Of a stretch of DNA of 60,225 bases, positions 40,746 through 48,926 are shown in pieces. A program made the position numbers and the translations under genes. Where the stretch lies: NCBI GenBank assembly GCA_002364755.1, contig DEZI01000004.1, forward strand, positions 1 through 60,225, given 5' to 3'. Origin of the DNA: Stenotrophomonas maltophilia. GTDB lineage: Bacteria; Pseudomonadota; Gammaproteobacteria; Xanthomonadales; Xanthomonadaceae. Each line of letters starts with the position of its first letter. Position 1 is the stretch's first letter. The notes beneath the pieces were generated by a model. It saw only the letters and a list, made by a program, of their open reading frames with translations. It was not told the DNA's origin and did not search any database.

Positions 40746-41306
40746 ATGAAGGGCGCACCGCTGTGTATTGCAGCGGTGCTGCTGGCAGGCTGCGCCACCC
40801 GGGAGCGCGTGACCACGGTCGACACCCGCAGCGAGAACGTCGGCCACCAGCGCCTGCGCACGGCGGATGGGGACGGTAGCGGGCAGATCCAGCCTTACAC
40901 GCTGGCGGCCAGCGAGGGCTATCGGATGCCGCAGCTGCATACCGCACCCGACCCGGTGGTGGGCGGGAACGACCCACGCACCTCGCTGGCACCGACCACC
41001 ATCTGCCTGCAGGTGGTGGTCGACGCGCAGGGGCGGGTTGAACGCAGCCAGCCGCTGACCGACCGCAGTGAATGCAGCGCCGGCCTGGCGGCGGAGAACG
41101 GGCCGCTGCTGCAGGCTGCGCAGGCCGCGGTCGCGCAGTGGCTGTACTCGTCCGCAGCGGTCTGCCACTTCGCACCGGGCAAGATGCCTGATGACCGTGG
41201 CTGCGAGGGCGCGGACCGCATCGAACCGGTGGCGGTCACCCTGCAGTACGCGTTCACCTTCGAGATCGTGAAGGGCCAGCACGTGGTACGCACGCAGGGC
41301 AGGTAA
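40746..41306 (+). CDS. lipoprotein with TonB-C-like fold
   Basis: The 186-residue protein begins MKGAPLCIAAVLLAGC, a short lipoprotein signal (lipid-anchored Cys16). The rest resembles a TonB C-terminal domain with the pattern ICLQVVVDAQGRVERSQPL, LLQAAQAAVAQWLYSSAAV and VAVTLQYAFTFEIVKG. It follows the M56-TonB gene directly; an alternative GTG at 40734 would overlap that gene's stop (GTGA), giving four more residues. With the BlaI and M56 genes it forms a three-gene regulatory unit in which both downstream products carry TonB-C-like modules. I cannot name its ligand. Confidence 0.75.
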   Translation: MKGAPLCIAAVLLAGCATRERVTTVDTRSENVGHQRLRTADGDGSGQIQPYTLAASEGYRMPQLHTAPDPVVGGNDPRTSLAPTTICLQVVVDAQGRVERSQPLTDRSECSAGLAAENGPLLQAAQAAVAQWLYSSAAVCHFAPGKMPDDRGCEGADRIEPVAVTLQYAFTFEIVKGQHVVRTQGR

Positions 41307-41312
41307 CGGGTC

Positions 41313-41333
41313 GCGCCGGGCCACGCCCGGCGG
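41313..41333. repeat. degenerate SMAG-like hairpin between convergent genes
   Basis: GCGCCGGGCCACGCCCGGCGG lacks the GTAG head but has the SMAG stem; it lies between two convergent genes. Confidence 0.5.
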
Positions 41334-41349
41334 CTATCCACCGCTGCCG

Positions 41350-42150
41350 TCAGGCGCCGCCCTGGATGTTCGCCTTCACCGCCGGCTGCATCAGCTTCGG
41401 TTCGGCCAGGGTCGCATCGCGTGCCTGGCGGACGCTGACGAACGCGGCTTCCTCTACGCCGTCGTGCACATGGATGTTGTGCGCGCGCTGCTCGCCGATG
41501 GTGGTCTGGTTGGCGAACGCGCGGCCACCCGGGCCGTAGTCGTGGCAGACGAACACGCGGGTGGCATCGGGAAGGGCAAGCAGGCGCTGGATGGAGCGGT
41601 ACAGCTGCGCGGCATCACCGCCCGGGAAATCGCAGCGGGCGGTGCCGCCATCGGGCATGAACAGCGAGTCGCCGGTAAACAGCGCATCGCCGATGAGGTA
41701 GGCGATGCTGTCGCTGGTATGGCCGGGCACGGCGATGATGCGGCCCTGCAGCTGGCCCAGCGCGAAGGTCTCGCCATCGGCGAACAGATGGTCGAAGTGC
41801 GCCTCCTGCGCCGCCAGCTGCAGGCCGTAGCGCGGCGCGAAGGTAGCCTGCACCGCGCGGATGCCTTCGCCGATGGCCAGGGTCGCCTGCGGGAAGCGTC
41901 GCTTCAGCCGTCGCCCGGCCGACACATGGTCGGCATGGGCGTGGGTTTCCAGCAGCCAGCGCAGCTGCAGGCCTTGCTGTTCGATGGCGTCCAGCAGCGG
42001 GCGCACCGGCGCGTCGCTGCTGGCATCGGTGTCCGGGTCGTAATCCAGGACCGGGTCGATCAGCGCCGCCTCCCTGCTGGCCGGGTCGACGACCAGGTAG
42101 CTGAAGGTGTTGCTGTCGCGGTGGAAGAAGGATTGGACCTGGACCGCCAT
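41350..42150 (-). CDS. MBL-fold persulfide dioxygenase-like protein (ETHE1/Blh type)
   Basis: The 266-residue metallo-beta-lactamase fold protein has the metal motif T-H70-A-H72-A-D74-H75 (LLETHAHADHVSA), VPGHTSDSIAYLIGD with the third His, LFTGDSLFMPDGGTARCDFPGGDA with the bridging Asp, and VFVCHDYGPGGR. The CDFPGGDA and CHDY segments are those of bacterial Blh/ETHE1-like persulfide dioxygenases, mononuclear iron enzymes that oxidise glutathione persulfide during sulfide detoxification. No rhodanese or BigR repressor gene lies beside it. It starts just upstream of the S1/P1 nuclease stop in the opposite transcription sense order (both minus), 10 bp apart. Confidence 0.88.
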   Translation of the reverse strand: MAVQVQSFFHRDSNTFSYLVVDPASREAALIDPVLDYDPDTDASSDAPVRPLLDAIEQQGLQLRWLLETHAHADHVSAGRRLKRRFPQATLAIGEGIRAVQATFAPRYGLQLAAQEAHFDHLFADGETFALGQLQGRIIAVPGHTSDSIAYLIGDALFTGDSLFMPDGGTARCDFPGGDAAQLYRSIQRLLALPDATRVFVCHDYGPGGRAFANQTTIGEQRAHNIHVHDGVEEAAFVSVRQARDATLAEPKLMQPAVKANIQGGA

Positions 42151-42160
42151 CGGAACCTCC

Positions 42161-42979
42161 TCAGCGCGTGCCGAGCACGCGGTTCAGCAGTTGTGCGAGA
42201 TTTTCGCCGGCCAGCCGCAGCTGTGCTTCGGCCACCGGGCGATAGCGCCCGGTGTATTCATCGCCGATCTTGTGCGTGGCCGGGTACACGCCCGGCTGCA
42301 CAGAGATGCGGCAGCTGGCTTCGGCCCAGCGCTGCGGGTCGCGCTGCGGGCTGGACTGGCGTGCCAGCTTCGGTGCCGGCAACGCACGCAGCACCGGCAG
42401 GTAGCCGGCGTCATCCAGCTTGCGGGTGTTGAGCATGCCGCTGTCCCACAGCGAATGCAGGTTGGTACCGCGGTTGCCGGACTGCAGCTGGAAATCGTTG
42501 CCGCCCTTGTCGTGGCCGTAGCCGGCGTGCATCGGCTGGTGCACGTCACCGACCATGTGCACGACGAACTTCAGCGCCTGCAGGCGCTCGCCGTCGGTCA
42601 GGCTGTGGTCGCCGAGGATGGCGCTCTGCGCCTTCAGCGCTTCGACGATGCAGTTGCCGTTCCTGCAGTGCTTGGCCGGCTCGTACTGGCAGCCGTCCTC
42701 GGCGATGTTGACGTAGTGCCAGCCGGCGGAGCGACGGCCCAGGCCGGGGTCCTTGGCACGCAGCTGGTCGGCCCACGGCGCGATGCTGGCCAGAGTGGCG
42801 CCGGGCTCGGCGGCCAGCAGGCGGTCAACCTCGGCACGTGCGGCCGGGTTGAGGCGGGTGTCGGCCACTTCGGCCACCAGGCGATGGCCTTGCGCGCCCC
42901 AGGCATGGGCGGGGGCGGACAGGGTCAGCAGGGCCGGCGCGAGGGCGGCAGCGAGGATCAGGGAGTGCAGGGCTTTCAT
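42161..42979 (-). CDS. S1/P1 family nuclease
   Basis: The 272-residue secreted enzyme has a signal peptide (MKALHSLILAAALAPALLTLSAPAHA) with the mature protein starting at Trp27 (WGAQGHRLVAEVAD); in this family the N-terminal Trp and His coordinate the zinc cluster. Other zinc-ligand segments are ASIAPWADQ, WHYVNIA, VHMVGDVHQPMHAGYGHDKGGND and LHSLWDSGML. These Zn3 enzymes cut single-stranded DNA and RNA and remove 3'-phosphates, often for nutrient scavenging or extracellular DNA use. The gene precedes the MBL gene by 10 bp in the same direction. Confidence 0.95.
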   Translation of the reverse strand: MKALHSLILAAALAPALLTLSAPAHAWGAQGHRLVAEVADTRLNPAARAEVDRLLAAEPGATLASIAPWADQLRAKDPGLGRRSAGWHYVNIAEDGCQYEPAKHCRNGNCIVEALKAQSAILGDHSLTDGERLQALKFVVHMVGDVHQPMHAGYGHDKGGNDFQLQSGNRGTNLHSLWDSGMLNTRKLDDAGYLPVLRALPAPKLARQSSPQRDPQRWAEASCRISVQPGVYPATHKIGDEYTGRYRPVAEAQLRLAGENLAQLLNRVLGTR

Positions 42980-43091
42980 GCGCCCATTCTAGCGGGGGGG
43001 CGCGGGGACTGGATTGTCGGGATGGGGCCAGTCGCCATCCGGTGTTGACAGTGGACGGGGTAGGGTGGGGCCCGATTGCGGGGAGGAATGG

Positions 43092-44213
43092 ATGATCATT
43101 GAAAACAGCCGCGCCGAAGCGGCTGCCGGCGCCGACCAGGACTTTGCCGACAGTTTCAACGCCCAGGTCCTGTGGCGCATGCGTTGCGCCTGCATCCTGG
43201 CGGCGTTGCTGGCGCTGGTCTTTGCCGTACTGGACCGTAGCTGGCTTCCGCCCGACGTGAATGCCGCCGTATTCCGGTGGCGCGCCGGCCTGCTGCTGCC
43301 GGCGCTGCTGATGGGGGTGATGCTGACCTTCGTGCCGGCCTTCCGCCGTCGTCTGCAGACGCTGGGGGCCTGCGTCGTGCTGGTGGCGGGCCTGGCGCTG
43401 GTCATGATGGTCTGGACCGCCCATCGCGCGGGAGTGAACTATCCCTATGAAGGAATCAGCCTGTTCCTGCTGCTGAACTATTTCCTGTGCGGCCTGCGCT
43501 TCGCGGTCGCGGCGGTGGCTGGCTCCGTGGTCAGCGCGGCCTTCGCCCTGGCCGAGTTCAGCCTGGGCTGGCAAGGGGCGCTGCAGGGGGTGATGTTCGT
43601 GCTTGCCAGCAACACGGCGGGCATCGTGGGCAGCTACATTTCCGAACGGCAGGCGCGGGCCACCTGGCGGGCCGAGCGTCAGCTGGATGCCATGGCAAAT
43701 CATGACGCGCTTACCGGTCTGCTCAATCGCCGGGCGTTTGCCCGCCGCGCCCGGGAGATCTTCCAGCGCTATCTGAAAACGCCCCACGCACCTGGCGCGC
43801 TGCGGATCGCGATGATCGATATCGACTATTTCAAGCGTTACAACGATCACCACGGTCATCCGGCGGGCGACACGGTCCTGCATGCGGTGGCCCTCACCCT
43901 GGCTGCGCAGCTGCAGGGCACCGGCTCGGTGGTGGCGCGCTATGGCGGCGAGGAATTCGTGGCGCTGGGTTACTGGACGCCGGGCGAACCGGAAACGGCA
44001 CCGTTCGAGCAGATGCGGCAGCAGGTGCAGGCGTTGGCGATCACGCACGTGGCTTCGGATGCGGCGCCCGTGGTGAGCGTAAGCATCGGCGTGGCACGCT
44101 GGCATGACGAGGGCGGCGACACGCTGGAGCAGGCGTTGCAGCGTGCCGACAAGGCGCTGTACCGGGCCAAGGCAGCCGGCCGCAACCGGGTGGAAGTTGC
44201 CGCAGACCCGTAG
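43092..44213 (+). CDS. membrane-bound diguanylate cyclase (GGDEF)
   Basis: The 373-residue protein has about six N-terminal membrane helices (from RMRCACILAALLALVFAVLD to GVMFVLASNTAGIVGSYI) and a C-terminal GGDEF domain: NHDALTGLLNRRAF, MIDIDYFKRYNDHHGHPAGDTVL, active-site RYGGEEF, and a late AADKALYRAKAAGRN-type motif. The intact GGEEF predicts active c-di-GMP synthesis. The RxxD inhibitory site normally five residues before GGEEF is absent (GTGSVVARYGGEEF), so product inhibition at this site is unlikely. AGGA lies just before the ATG at 43092. The stop codon TAG lies in a SMAG element. Confidence 0.93.
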   Translation: MIIENSRAEAAAGADQDFADSFNAQVLWRMRCACILAALLALVFAVLDRSWLPPDVNAAVFRWRAGLLLPALLMGVMLTFVPAFRRRLQTLGACVVLVAGLALVMMVWTAHRAGVNYPYEGISLFLLLNYFLCGLRFAVAAVAGSVVSAAFALAEFSLGWQGALQGVMFVLASNTAGIVGSYISERQARATWRAERQLDAMANHDALTGLLNRRAFARRAREIFQRYLKTPHAPGALRIAMIDIDYFKRYNDHHGHPAGDTVLHAVALTLAAQLQGTGSVVARYGGEEFVALGYWTPGEPETAPFEQMRQQVQALAITHVASDAAPVVSVSIGVARWHDEGGDTLEQALQRADKALYRAKAAGRNRVEVAADP

Positions 44214-44234
44214 CTCCACGCCCTGCGTGGGGGC
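44210..44234 (+). repeat. SMAG element overlapping the GGDEF stop codon
   Basis: GTAGCTCCACGCCCTGCGTGGGG starts in the last codon; its TAG (44211-44213) is the stop codon of the cyclase gene. Confidence 0.75.
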
Positions 44235-44256
44235 TTTCAATGACCGCGGCGAGGGA

Positions 44257-44286
44257 GAAAAAAGGCCCCGGCACACACACCGGGGC
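44257..44286 (-). terminator. intrinsic terminator of ompW
   Basis: On the minus strand, GCCCCGG...CCGGGGC (44286-44265) is followed by a run of seven T residues interrupted by CC (poly-A at 44257-44263 on the plus strand). It lies 27 nt past the ompW stop. Confidence 0.8.
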
Positions 44287-44312
44287 AACATGCTGCGAGG
44301 GTTGCGGGTGCC

Positions 44313-44942
44313 TCAGAACTTGAAAACGTAAGACACGCCGTAGGCGAGCGGATCGATGTTCACCGTGCCGATCTTCTCGCCATTGAGCTTCACCTTGCTG
44401 TCGATGTCGATCCAGCGCAGGTCCACGCGCAGGGCACCCTTGTCGCCAATGGCGAAGTCCATGCCGGCATGCGCGGCCAGGCCCCAGGAATCCTGCAGCT
44501 TCAGCTTGCTGCCGGCCAGTGCGCCGGTGGTGTCCTCACTGAAGAAGGTGGTGTAGTTCAGGCCGGCGCCGATGAAAGGCGAAACCTTGCCCGCGCTGTT
44601 GAAGTGGTACTGCAGGCTGACCACCGGCGGCAGGTGCTTGGTGCTGCCGACCCGGCCCAGCCCGTCGATGCTGATGTCGTGCTTGAACGGCAGGGCGGCC
44701 AGCACTTCAATGCCCAGATTGTCCGCAATGAAATATTCGCCGGTGATGGTCGGCTTGATGTCACTGTCGACGTCCACCTTCAGGGTGCCACCGGCCAGCG
44801 AGCCGTTGTTGGACTTCGGGGCGACCTGGTGGACGCCGGCCGAGAGGGTCCAGTCGCCCTTTGACTGGGCCATGGCCGGGGCGGCGGCCAGCGAGACGGC
44901 GGCGGCCAGGGCGGCCAGGAGCAGGGGGGAGGTCTTGCGCAT
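44313..44942 (-). CDS. ompW: OmpW family outer-membrane protein
   Basis: The 209-residue precursor has a signal peptide (MRKTSPLLLAALAAAVSLAAAPAMA) and eight predicted beta strands: GDWTLSAGVHQVAPKSNNG, IKPTITGEYFIADNLGIEVLAALPFKH, GRVGSTKHLPPVVSLQYHF, VSPFIGAGLNYTTFF, WGLAAHAGMDFAIGDKGALRVDLRWIDI, ending IDPLAYGVSYVFKF with C-terminal Phe for BAM recognition. OmpW forms a small hydrophobic channel. An exact FNR-type box lies 60 bp upstream of its ATG, matching known FNR control of ompW in enterobacteria. Confidence 0.95.
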   Translation of the reverse strand: MRKTSPLLLAALAAAVSLAAAPAMAQSKGDWTLSAGVHQVAPKSNNGSLAGGTLKVDVDSDIKPTITGEYFIADNLGIEVLAALPFKHDISIDGLGRVGSTKHLPPVVSLQYHFNSAGKVSPFIGAGLNYTTFFSEDTTGALAGSKLKLQDSWGLAAHAGMDFAIGDKGALRVDLRWIDIDSKVKLNGEKIGTVNIDPLAYGVSYVFKF

Positions 44943-45002
44943 GGGGGTGTTCTCGTTGCGGGGTGGATGTGGCCAGTCTCGGCCTCACGCCGCGCTAACG
45001 CT

Positions 45003-45016
45003 TTGATCCGGATCAA
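45003..45016. promoter_or_regulatory. exact FNR/ANR-type box between ompW and gapA
   Basis: TTGAT-CCGG-ATCAA is a perfect match to the FNR/ANR consensus TTGAT-N4-ATCAA. It is 60 bp upstream of the ompW start and 120 bp upstream of gapA, so it could control either or both. Confidence 0.75.
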
Positions 45017-45136
45017 ATCCTGTCTGGCCGCCTGCCAGACCCCGGGTGCTGGCCCGCGGTGGTCAGGGCGGTGCTGCTAGACTTGTGGGCCCTATCCATC
45101 CCGCCGCACCCGTCGCGGCTGCAGGAGCTTCTGAAC

Positions 45137-46141
45137 ATGGCAATCAAGGTTGGTATCAACGGTTTCGGTCGCATCGGACGCAACGTCCTGCGCTCGGCGG
45201 TGCTGAACTTCGGCGATGACATCGAAATCGTGGCCATCAACGATCTGCTGGAGCCGGACTACCTGGCGTACATGCTGAAGTACGACTCCGTGCATGGCCG
45301 CTTCAAGGCCGACGTGGCCGTGCAGGGCAACGACCTGCTGGTCAACGGCAAGAAGATCCGCCTGACCCAGGAACGCGACCCGGCCAACCTGAAGTGGGAC
45401 GAAGTCGGCGCCGACGTGGTGCTGGAAGCCACCGGCCTGTTCCTGACCAAGGAAACCGCGCAGAAGCACATCGACGCGGGCGCCAAGAAGGTCATCCTGT
45501 CGGCCCCGTCGAAGGACGACACACCGATGTTCGTGTTCGGCGTGAACGACAAGACCTACGCCGGCCAGGCGATCATCTCCAACGCCTCGTGCACCACCAA
45601 CTGCCTGGCCCCGCTGGCCAAGGTCATCAACGACAAGTGGGGCATCAAGCGCGGCCTGATGACCACCGTGCACGCGGCCACCGCCACCCAGAAGACCGTC
45701 GATGGCCCGTCCAACAAGGACTGGCGCGGCGGCCGTGGCATCCTGGAGAACATCATTCCGTCGTCCACCGGCGCAGCCAAGGCTGTCGGCGTGGTCATCC
45801 CGGAACTGAACAAGAAGCTGACCGGCATGAGCTTCCGCGTCCCGACTTCGGACGTGTCGGTGGTCGACCTGACCGTCGAGCTGGAAAAGGAAGCCACCTA
45901 CGCCGAGATCTGCGCCGAAGTGAAGGCACAGAGCGAAGGCGCGCTGAAGGGCATCCTGGGCTACACCGAAGACAAGGTGGTGGCCACCGATTTCGTCGGT
46001 GAAACCCACACCTCCGTGTTCGATGCCGACGCCGGTATCGCCCTGGACGGCACTTTCGTCAAGCTCGTGTCGTGGTACGACAACGAGTGGGGCTACTCGA
46101 ACAAGTGCCTGGAAATGGCCAAGGTCGTCGCGGCCAAGTAA
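45137..46141 (+). CDS. gapA: glyceraldehyde-3-phosphate dehydrogenase
   Basis: The 334-residue cytoplasmic enzyme converts glyceraldehyde 3-phosphate, NAD+ and phosphate to 1,3-bisphosphoglycerate. The N-terminal NAD-binding MAIKVGINGFGRIGRNVLR, catalytic NASCTTNCLAPLAKV (nucleophilic Cys about 153), HAATATQKTVDGPS with the catalytic His, and WYDNEWGYSNK are all intact. The ATG at 45137 follows AGGAG and starts the Rossmann fold; the frame extension to 45059 is not part of the protein. It is the first of the glycolytic genes clustered here and is followed by its own terminator. Confidence 0.98.
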   Translation: MAIKVGINGFGRIGRNVLRSAVLNFGDDIEIVAINDLLEPDYLAYMLKYDSVHGRFKADVAVQGNDLLVNGKKIRLTQERDPANLKWDEVGADVVLEATGLFLTKETAQKHIDAGAKKVILSAPSKDDTPMFVFGVNDKTYAGQAIISNASCTTNCLAPLAKVINDKWGIKRGLMTTVHAATATQKTVDGPSNKDWRGGRGILENIIPSSTGAAKAVGVVIPELNKKLTGMSFRVPTSDVSVVDLTVELEKEATYAEICAEVKAQSEGALKGILGYTEDKVVATDFVGETHTSVFDADAGIALDGTFVKLVSWYDNEWGYSNKCLEMAKVVAAK

Positions 46142-46161
46142 GGCCCGCGAAGATCCGCACA

Positions 46162-46186
46162 CGAACCCCGGCCTGGCCGGGGTTCG
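46162..46186 (+). terminator. hairpin terminator after gapA
   Basis: CGAACCCCGGCC and GGCCGGGGTTCG form a near-perfect stem 21 nt after the gapA stop, followed by TCGT. Confidence 0.75.
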
Positions 46187-46265
46187 TCGTATCTGGGCCC
46201 GGCTGACGTAGCATGGGCCACGGACCGCTGCCGCTGGGGCGCGGCTGCGTTGGGGTAGACGAAGA

Positions 46266-48926
46266 ATGGAAGCACTGATCGTCCTGTTGGTTCTGGCCCT
46301 GCTGGCGATACCGCTGCTGCTGGTGTTGGCGCTGGTGATGATTGCCGGCCTGCGCCGGCGCGTGGCCGCGCTGGAAGGCGCACTGGCCGAGGGCATCACG
46401 GCCGCCGCCGCACCGCTGCGTGAAGCCGGGGCTCCCGTGCCACCGGCTCGGCCGGCCGCCGCCGAGACCAGCGAACCGCCGTTCCTGCGCCCGGCCGTTG
46501 CCGCGCCGCCGCCGGTACGGCCCCCCGAACCTTCCGTTGCGCCGCCCGCGCCGGCACCCGCACCCGCCGCACCGCCGCCGGTACCGGCATGGCCGCCATT
46601 GCCAGCGGAACCGGAGATGCCCAACGTGATCGAACGCGCCGTGGGCGCGGTCAAGCGCTGGTTCACCGAAGGCAACGTGCCGGTGAAGATCGGCATGCTG
46701 GTGCTGCTGGCCGGCGTCGCCGCGCTGTTGAAGTACGTCAGCGACCAGGGCTGGCTGGTGGTGCCGATCGAGCTGCGCCTGGCCGGCATTACCGTTGGCG
46801 CACTCGGCCTGCTCGGTTTCGGTTGGCACCAGCGCGAACGCCGCCGGTTGTTTGCGCTGGCCCTGCAGGGCGGCGCCATCGGCGCGCTGCTGCTGACCAT
46901 CTTCGCCGCGTTCAAACGCTTCGAACTCATCAACCCCGGCTTCGCCTTCGCCAGCTCGATCCTGCTGGTGGCGGGCCTGTGCGTACTGGCCGTGGTGCAG
47001 AACTCGCGGACGCTGGCGGTGCTCGGCATCCTCGCCGGCTTCATGGCACCGCTGTGGCTGTCCACCGGCAGCGGCAACCACGTGGGCCTGTTCAGCTACT
47101 ACGCGGTGCTCAATGCGGGCATCTTCGCCATCGCCTGGTTCCGTCCGTGGCGCGCGCTCAACCTGCTGGGTTTTGCTTTCACCTTCGGCATCGGCACGTT
47201 CTGGGGCGTGCTGCAGTACCGCGCCGACAAGTTCGCCAGCACCGAGCCGTTCCTGCTGCTGTTCTTCGCCTTCTACCTGCTGATCCCGCTGCTGTACGCA
47301 CGCCGCCAGCCGGCCGAGCGTCGCGATCTGGTTGACGGCAGCCTGGTGTTCGGCACGCCGCTGATCGCGTTCTCGCTGCAGGCCGGCATGCTGCACGAGC
47401 AGCCGATGACGCTGGCGTTGTGCGCGCTGGGCCTGGCCGCGATTTACGCGGTGCTGGCACGCGCGCTGATCCATCGCGCCTCGTACAGCGTGCTGGCGCA
47501 GTCGCACGCGGTGCTGGCGGTAGGCTTTGCCACCCTGGCGGTACCACTGGCTGTGTCGGCGCGCGCCACCGGTGCGGTGTTCGCGCTGGAAGGCGCCGGC
47601 CTGGCCTGGCTGGGGCTGCGGCAGAAGCGCTGGTTGCCACAGGTGGCCGCTGCGCTGCTGCAGCTCGGCGCCGCGTTCGCGTTCGTGGTGGGTGCCGACT
47701 ACTGGCACGGCGACACGCGGTTCCTGCTCAACCCGACCGCCATCGGCGCGCTGCTGCTTTCCGTGGCCGGTTTCGCCAGTGCGTGGAGCTACCAGCGCCG
47801 CGCGCGGCATGACGTGGCCGTGGTCTATTACCTGTGGGGCCTGCTGTGGTGGCTGGGCGGGTTCGTCCATGAGATCGGCCGCTTCATCGAGCACGCGGCG
47901 CAGGCCGACGCGCTGCTGGTGCTGGCGGCGGTCACCGCCTGGCTGGCGGCCGAGGTGCAGCGTCGCCAGCCGGCACGCGCGCTGGGCATGACTGCACTGG
48001 TGATGCTGGCCGCCGGCTTCCCGCTGGCCCTGCTGCAGAGCGATGCGCACCAGCAGCCGTTTGCCGGTTACGGCGCGCTGGGCTGGGCGGTGTTCGCCGT
48101 GCTGGGCGTGCGCACCCTGCTGTGCCTGCGGCAGGGCGGCGACGGCGTGGCCCGTATCGCCCAGTTCCTGTGGTGGCTGCTGTGGCCGTCGCTGCTGTCC
48201 CTGCTTGCGCTGTGGGGCGGCGATACCGCGCACCTGGCCCAGGGCTGGAGCGCGCTGCTGGTGACTCTGCCGTGGCTGCTGCTGGCGGCGTTGTCGCTGA
48301 GGCGCTGGGCGTGGCTGCGCTGGCCGCTGGGTGTCGCCTTCGATGCTGCGCGCGTGGCGCTGCAGAGCGTGGTGTTCGGCGTGTTGGCCTGCGCCTGGTG
48401 GATCGGCATCACCCTCGCCGGCGATGCTGCACCGCTGCCGTGGCTGCCGGTGCTGAACCCGGCCGAGCTGGCACAGTGGCTGAGCCTGCTGCTGGCCGCG
48501 CGCTGGCTGTTCGGCGGCCAGGCCCCGGCGCTGTTGCAGCGCCTGCGCGTGCCGCTGCTGGCCCTGGCCGGCTTCATCGCCCTGACCAGCACCGTGCTGC
48601 ACGGCGTGCACCACTGGGGCGGTGTGCCCTGGGCGCCGTCGATGGCCCGCGAGAGCCTGGCCCAGACCAGCCTGACCGTGCTGTGGAGCGTGCTCGGCGT
48701 GATCGCCTGGGTCTGGGGCTCGCGCCGTGGCCAGCGCGTGCTGTGGATGGTTGGCGCCGTGCTGATGGCCGTGGTCCTGGCCAAGCTGGTGCTGATCGAC
48801 CGCCAGCATCTGGGCAACCTTCTGGGTATCGCATCGTTCATCGCCTACGGCCTGCTTTGCACGGTCGTGGGCTATCTGGCGCCGGCGCCCCCGGGCACCG
48901 CGCCGACCGTGGAGAACACGCAATGA
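46266..48926 (+). CDS. DUF2339 polytopic membrane protein
   Basis: This 886-residue integral membrane protein has an N-terminal helix (LIVLLVLALLAIPLLLVLALVMIAGL), a short coiled segment (RRVAALEGALAEG), a Pro/Ala-rich cytoplasmic linker (about 50-115), the conserved ERAVGAVKRWFTEGNVPVKIGMLVLLAGVAALLKY block, and then more than twenty hydrophobic helices to the C-terminus. This is the layout of DUF2339 proteins, whose function is unknown; an envelope or cell-surface role has been suggested. Its stop overlaps the DUF3999 gene start, so the two act together. It separates gapA from pgk. Confidence 0.9.
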   Translation: MEALIVLLVLALLAIPLLLVLALVMIAGLRRRVAALEGALAEGITAAAAPLREAGAPVPPARPAAAETSEPPFLRPAVAAPPPVRPPEPSVAPPAPAPAPAAPPPVPAWPPLPAEPEMPNVIERAVGAVKRWFTEGNVPVKIGMLVLLAGVAALLKYVSDQGWLVVPIELRLAGITVGALGLLGFGWHQRERRRLFALALQGGAIGALLLTIFAAFKRFELINPGFAFASSILLVAGLCVLAVVQNSRTLAVLGILAGFMAPLWLSTGSGNHVGLFSYYAVLNAGIFAIAWFRPWRALNLLGFAFTFGIGTFWGVLQYRADKFASTEPFLLLFFAFYLLIPLLYARRQPAERRDLVDGSLVFGTPLIAFSLQAGMLHEQPMTLALCALGLAAIYAVLARALIHRASYSVLAQSHAVLAVGFATLAVPLAVSARATGAVFALEGAGLAWLGLRQKRWLPQVAAALLQLGAAFAFVVGADYWHGDTRFLLNPTAIGALLLSVAGFASAWSYQRRARHDVAVVYYLWGLLWWLGGFVHEIGRFIEHAAQADALLVLAAVTAWLAAEVQRRQPARALGMTALVMLAAGFPLALLQSDAHQQPFAGYGALGWAVFAVLGVRTLLCLRQGGDGVARIAQFLWWLLWPSLLSLLALWGGDTAHLAQGWSALLVTLPWLLLAALSLRRWAWLRWPLGVAFDAARVALQSVVFGVLACAWWIGITLAGDAAPLPWLPVLNPAELAQWLSLLLAARWLFGGQAPALLQRLRVPLLALAGFIALTSTVLHGVHHWGGVPWAPSMARESLAQTSLTVLWSVLGVIAWVWGSRRGQRVLWMVGAVLMAVVLAKLVLIDRQHLGNLLGIASFIAYGLLCTVVGYLAPAPPGTAPTVENTQ

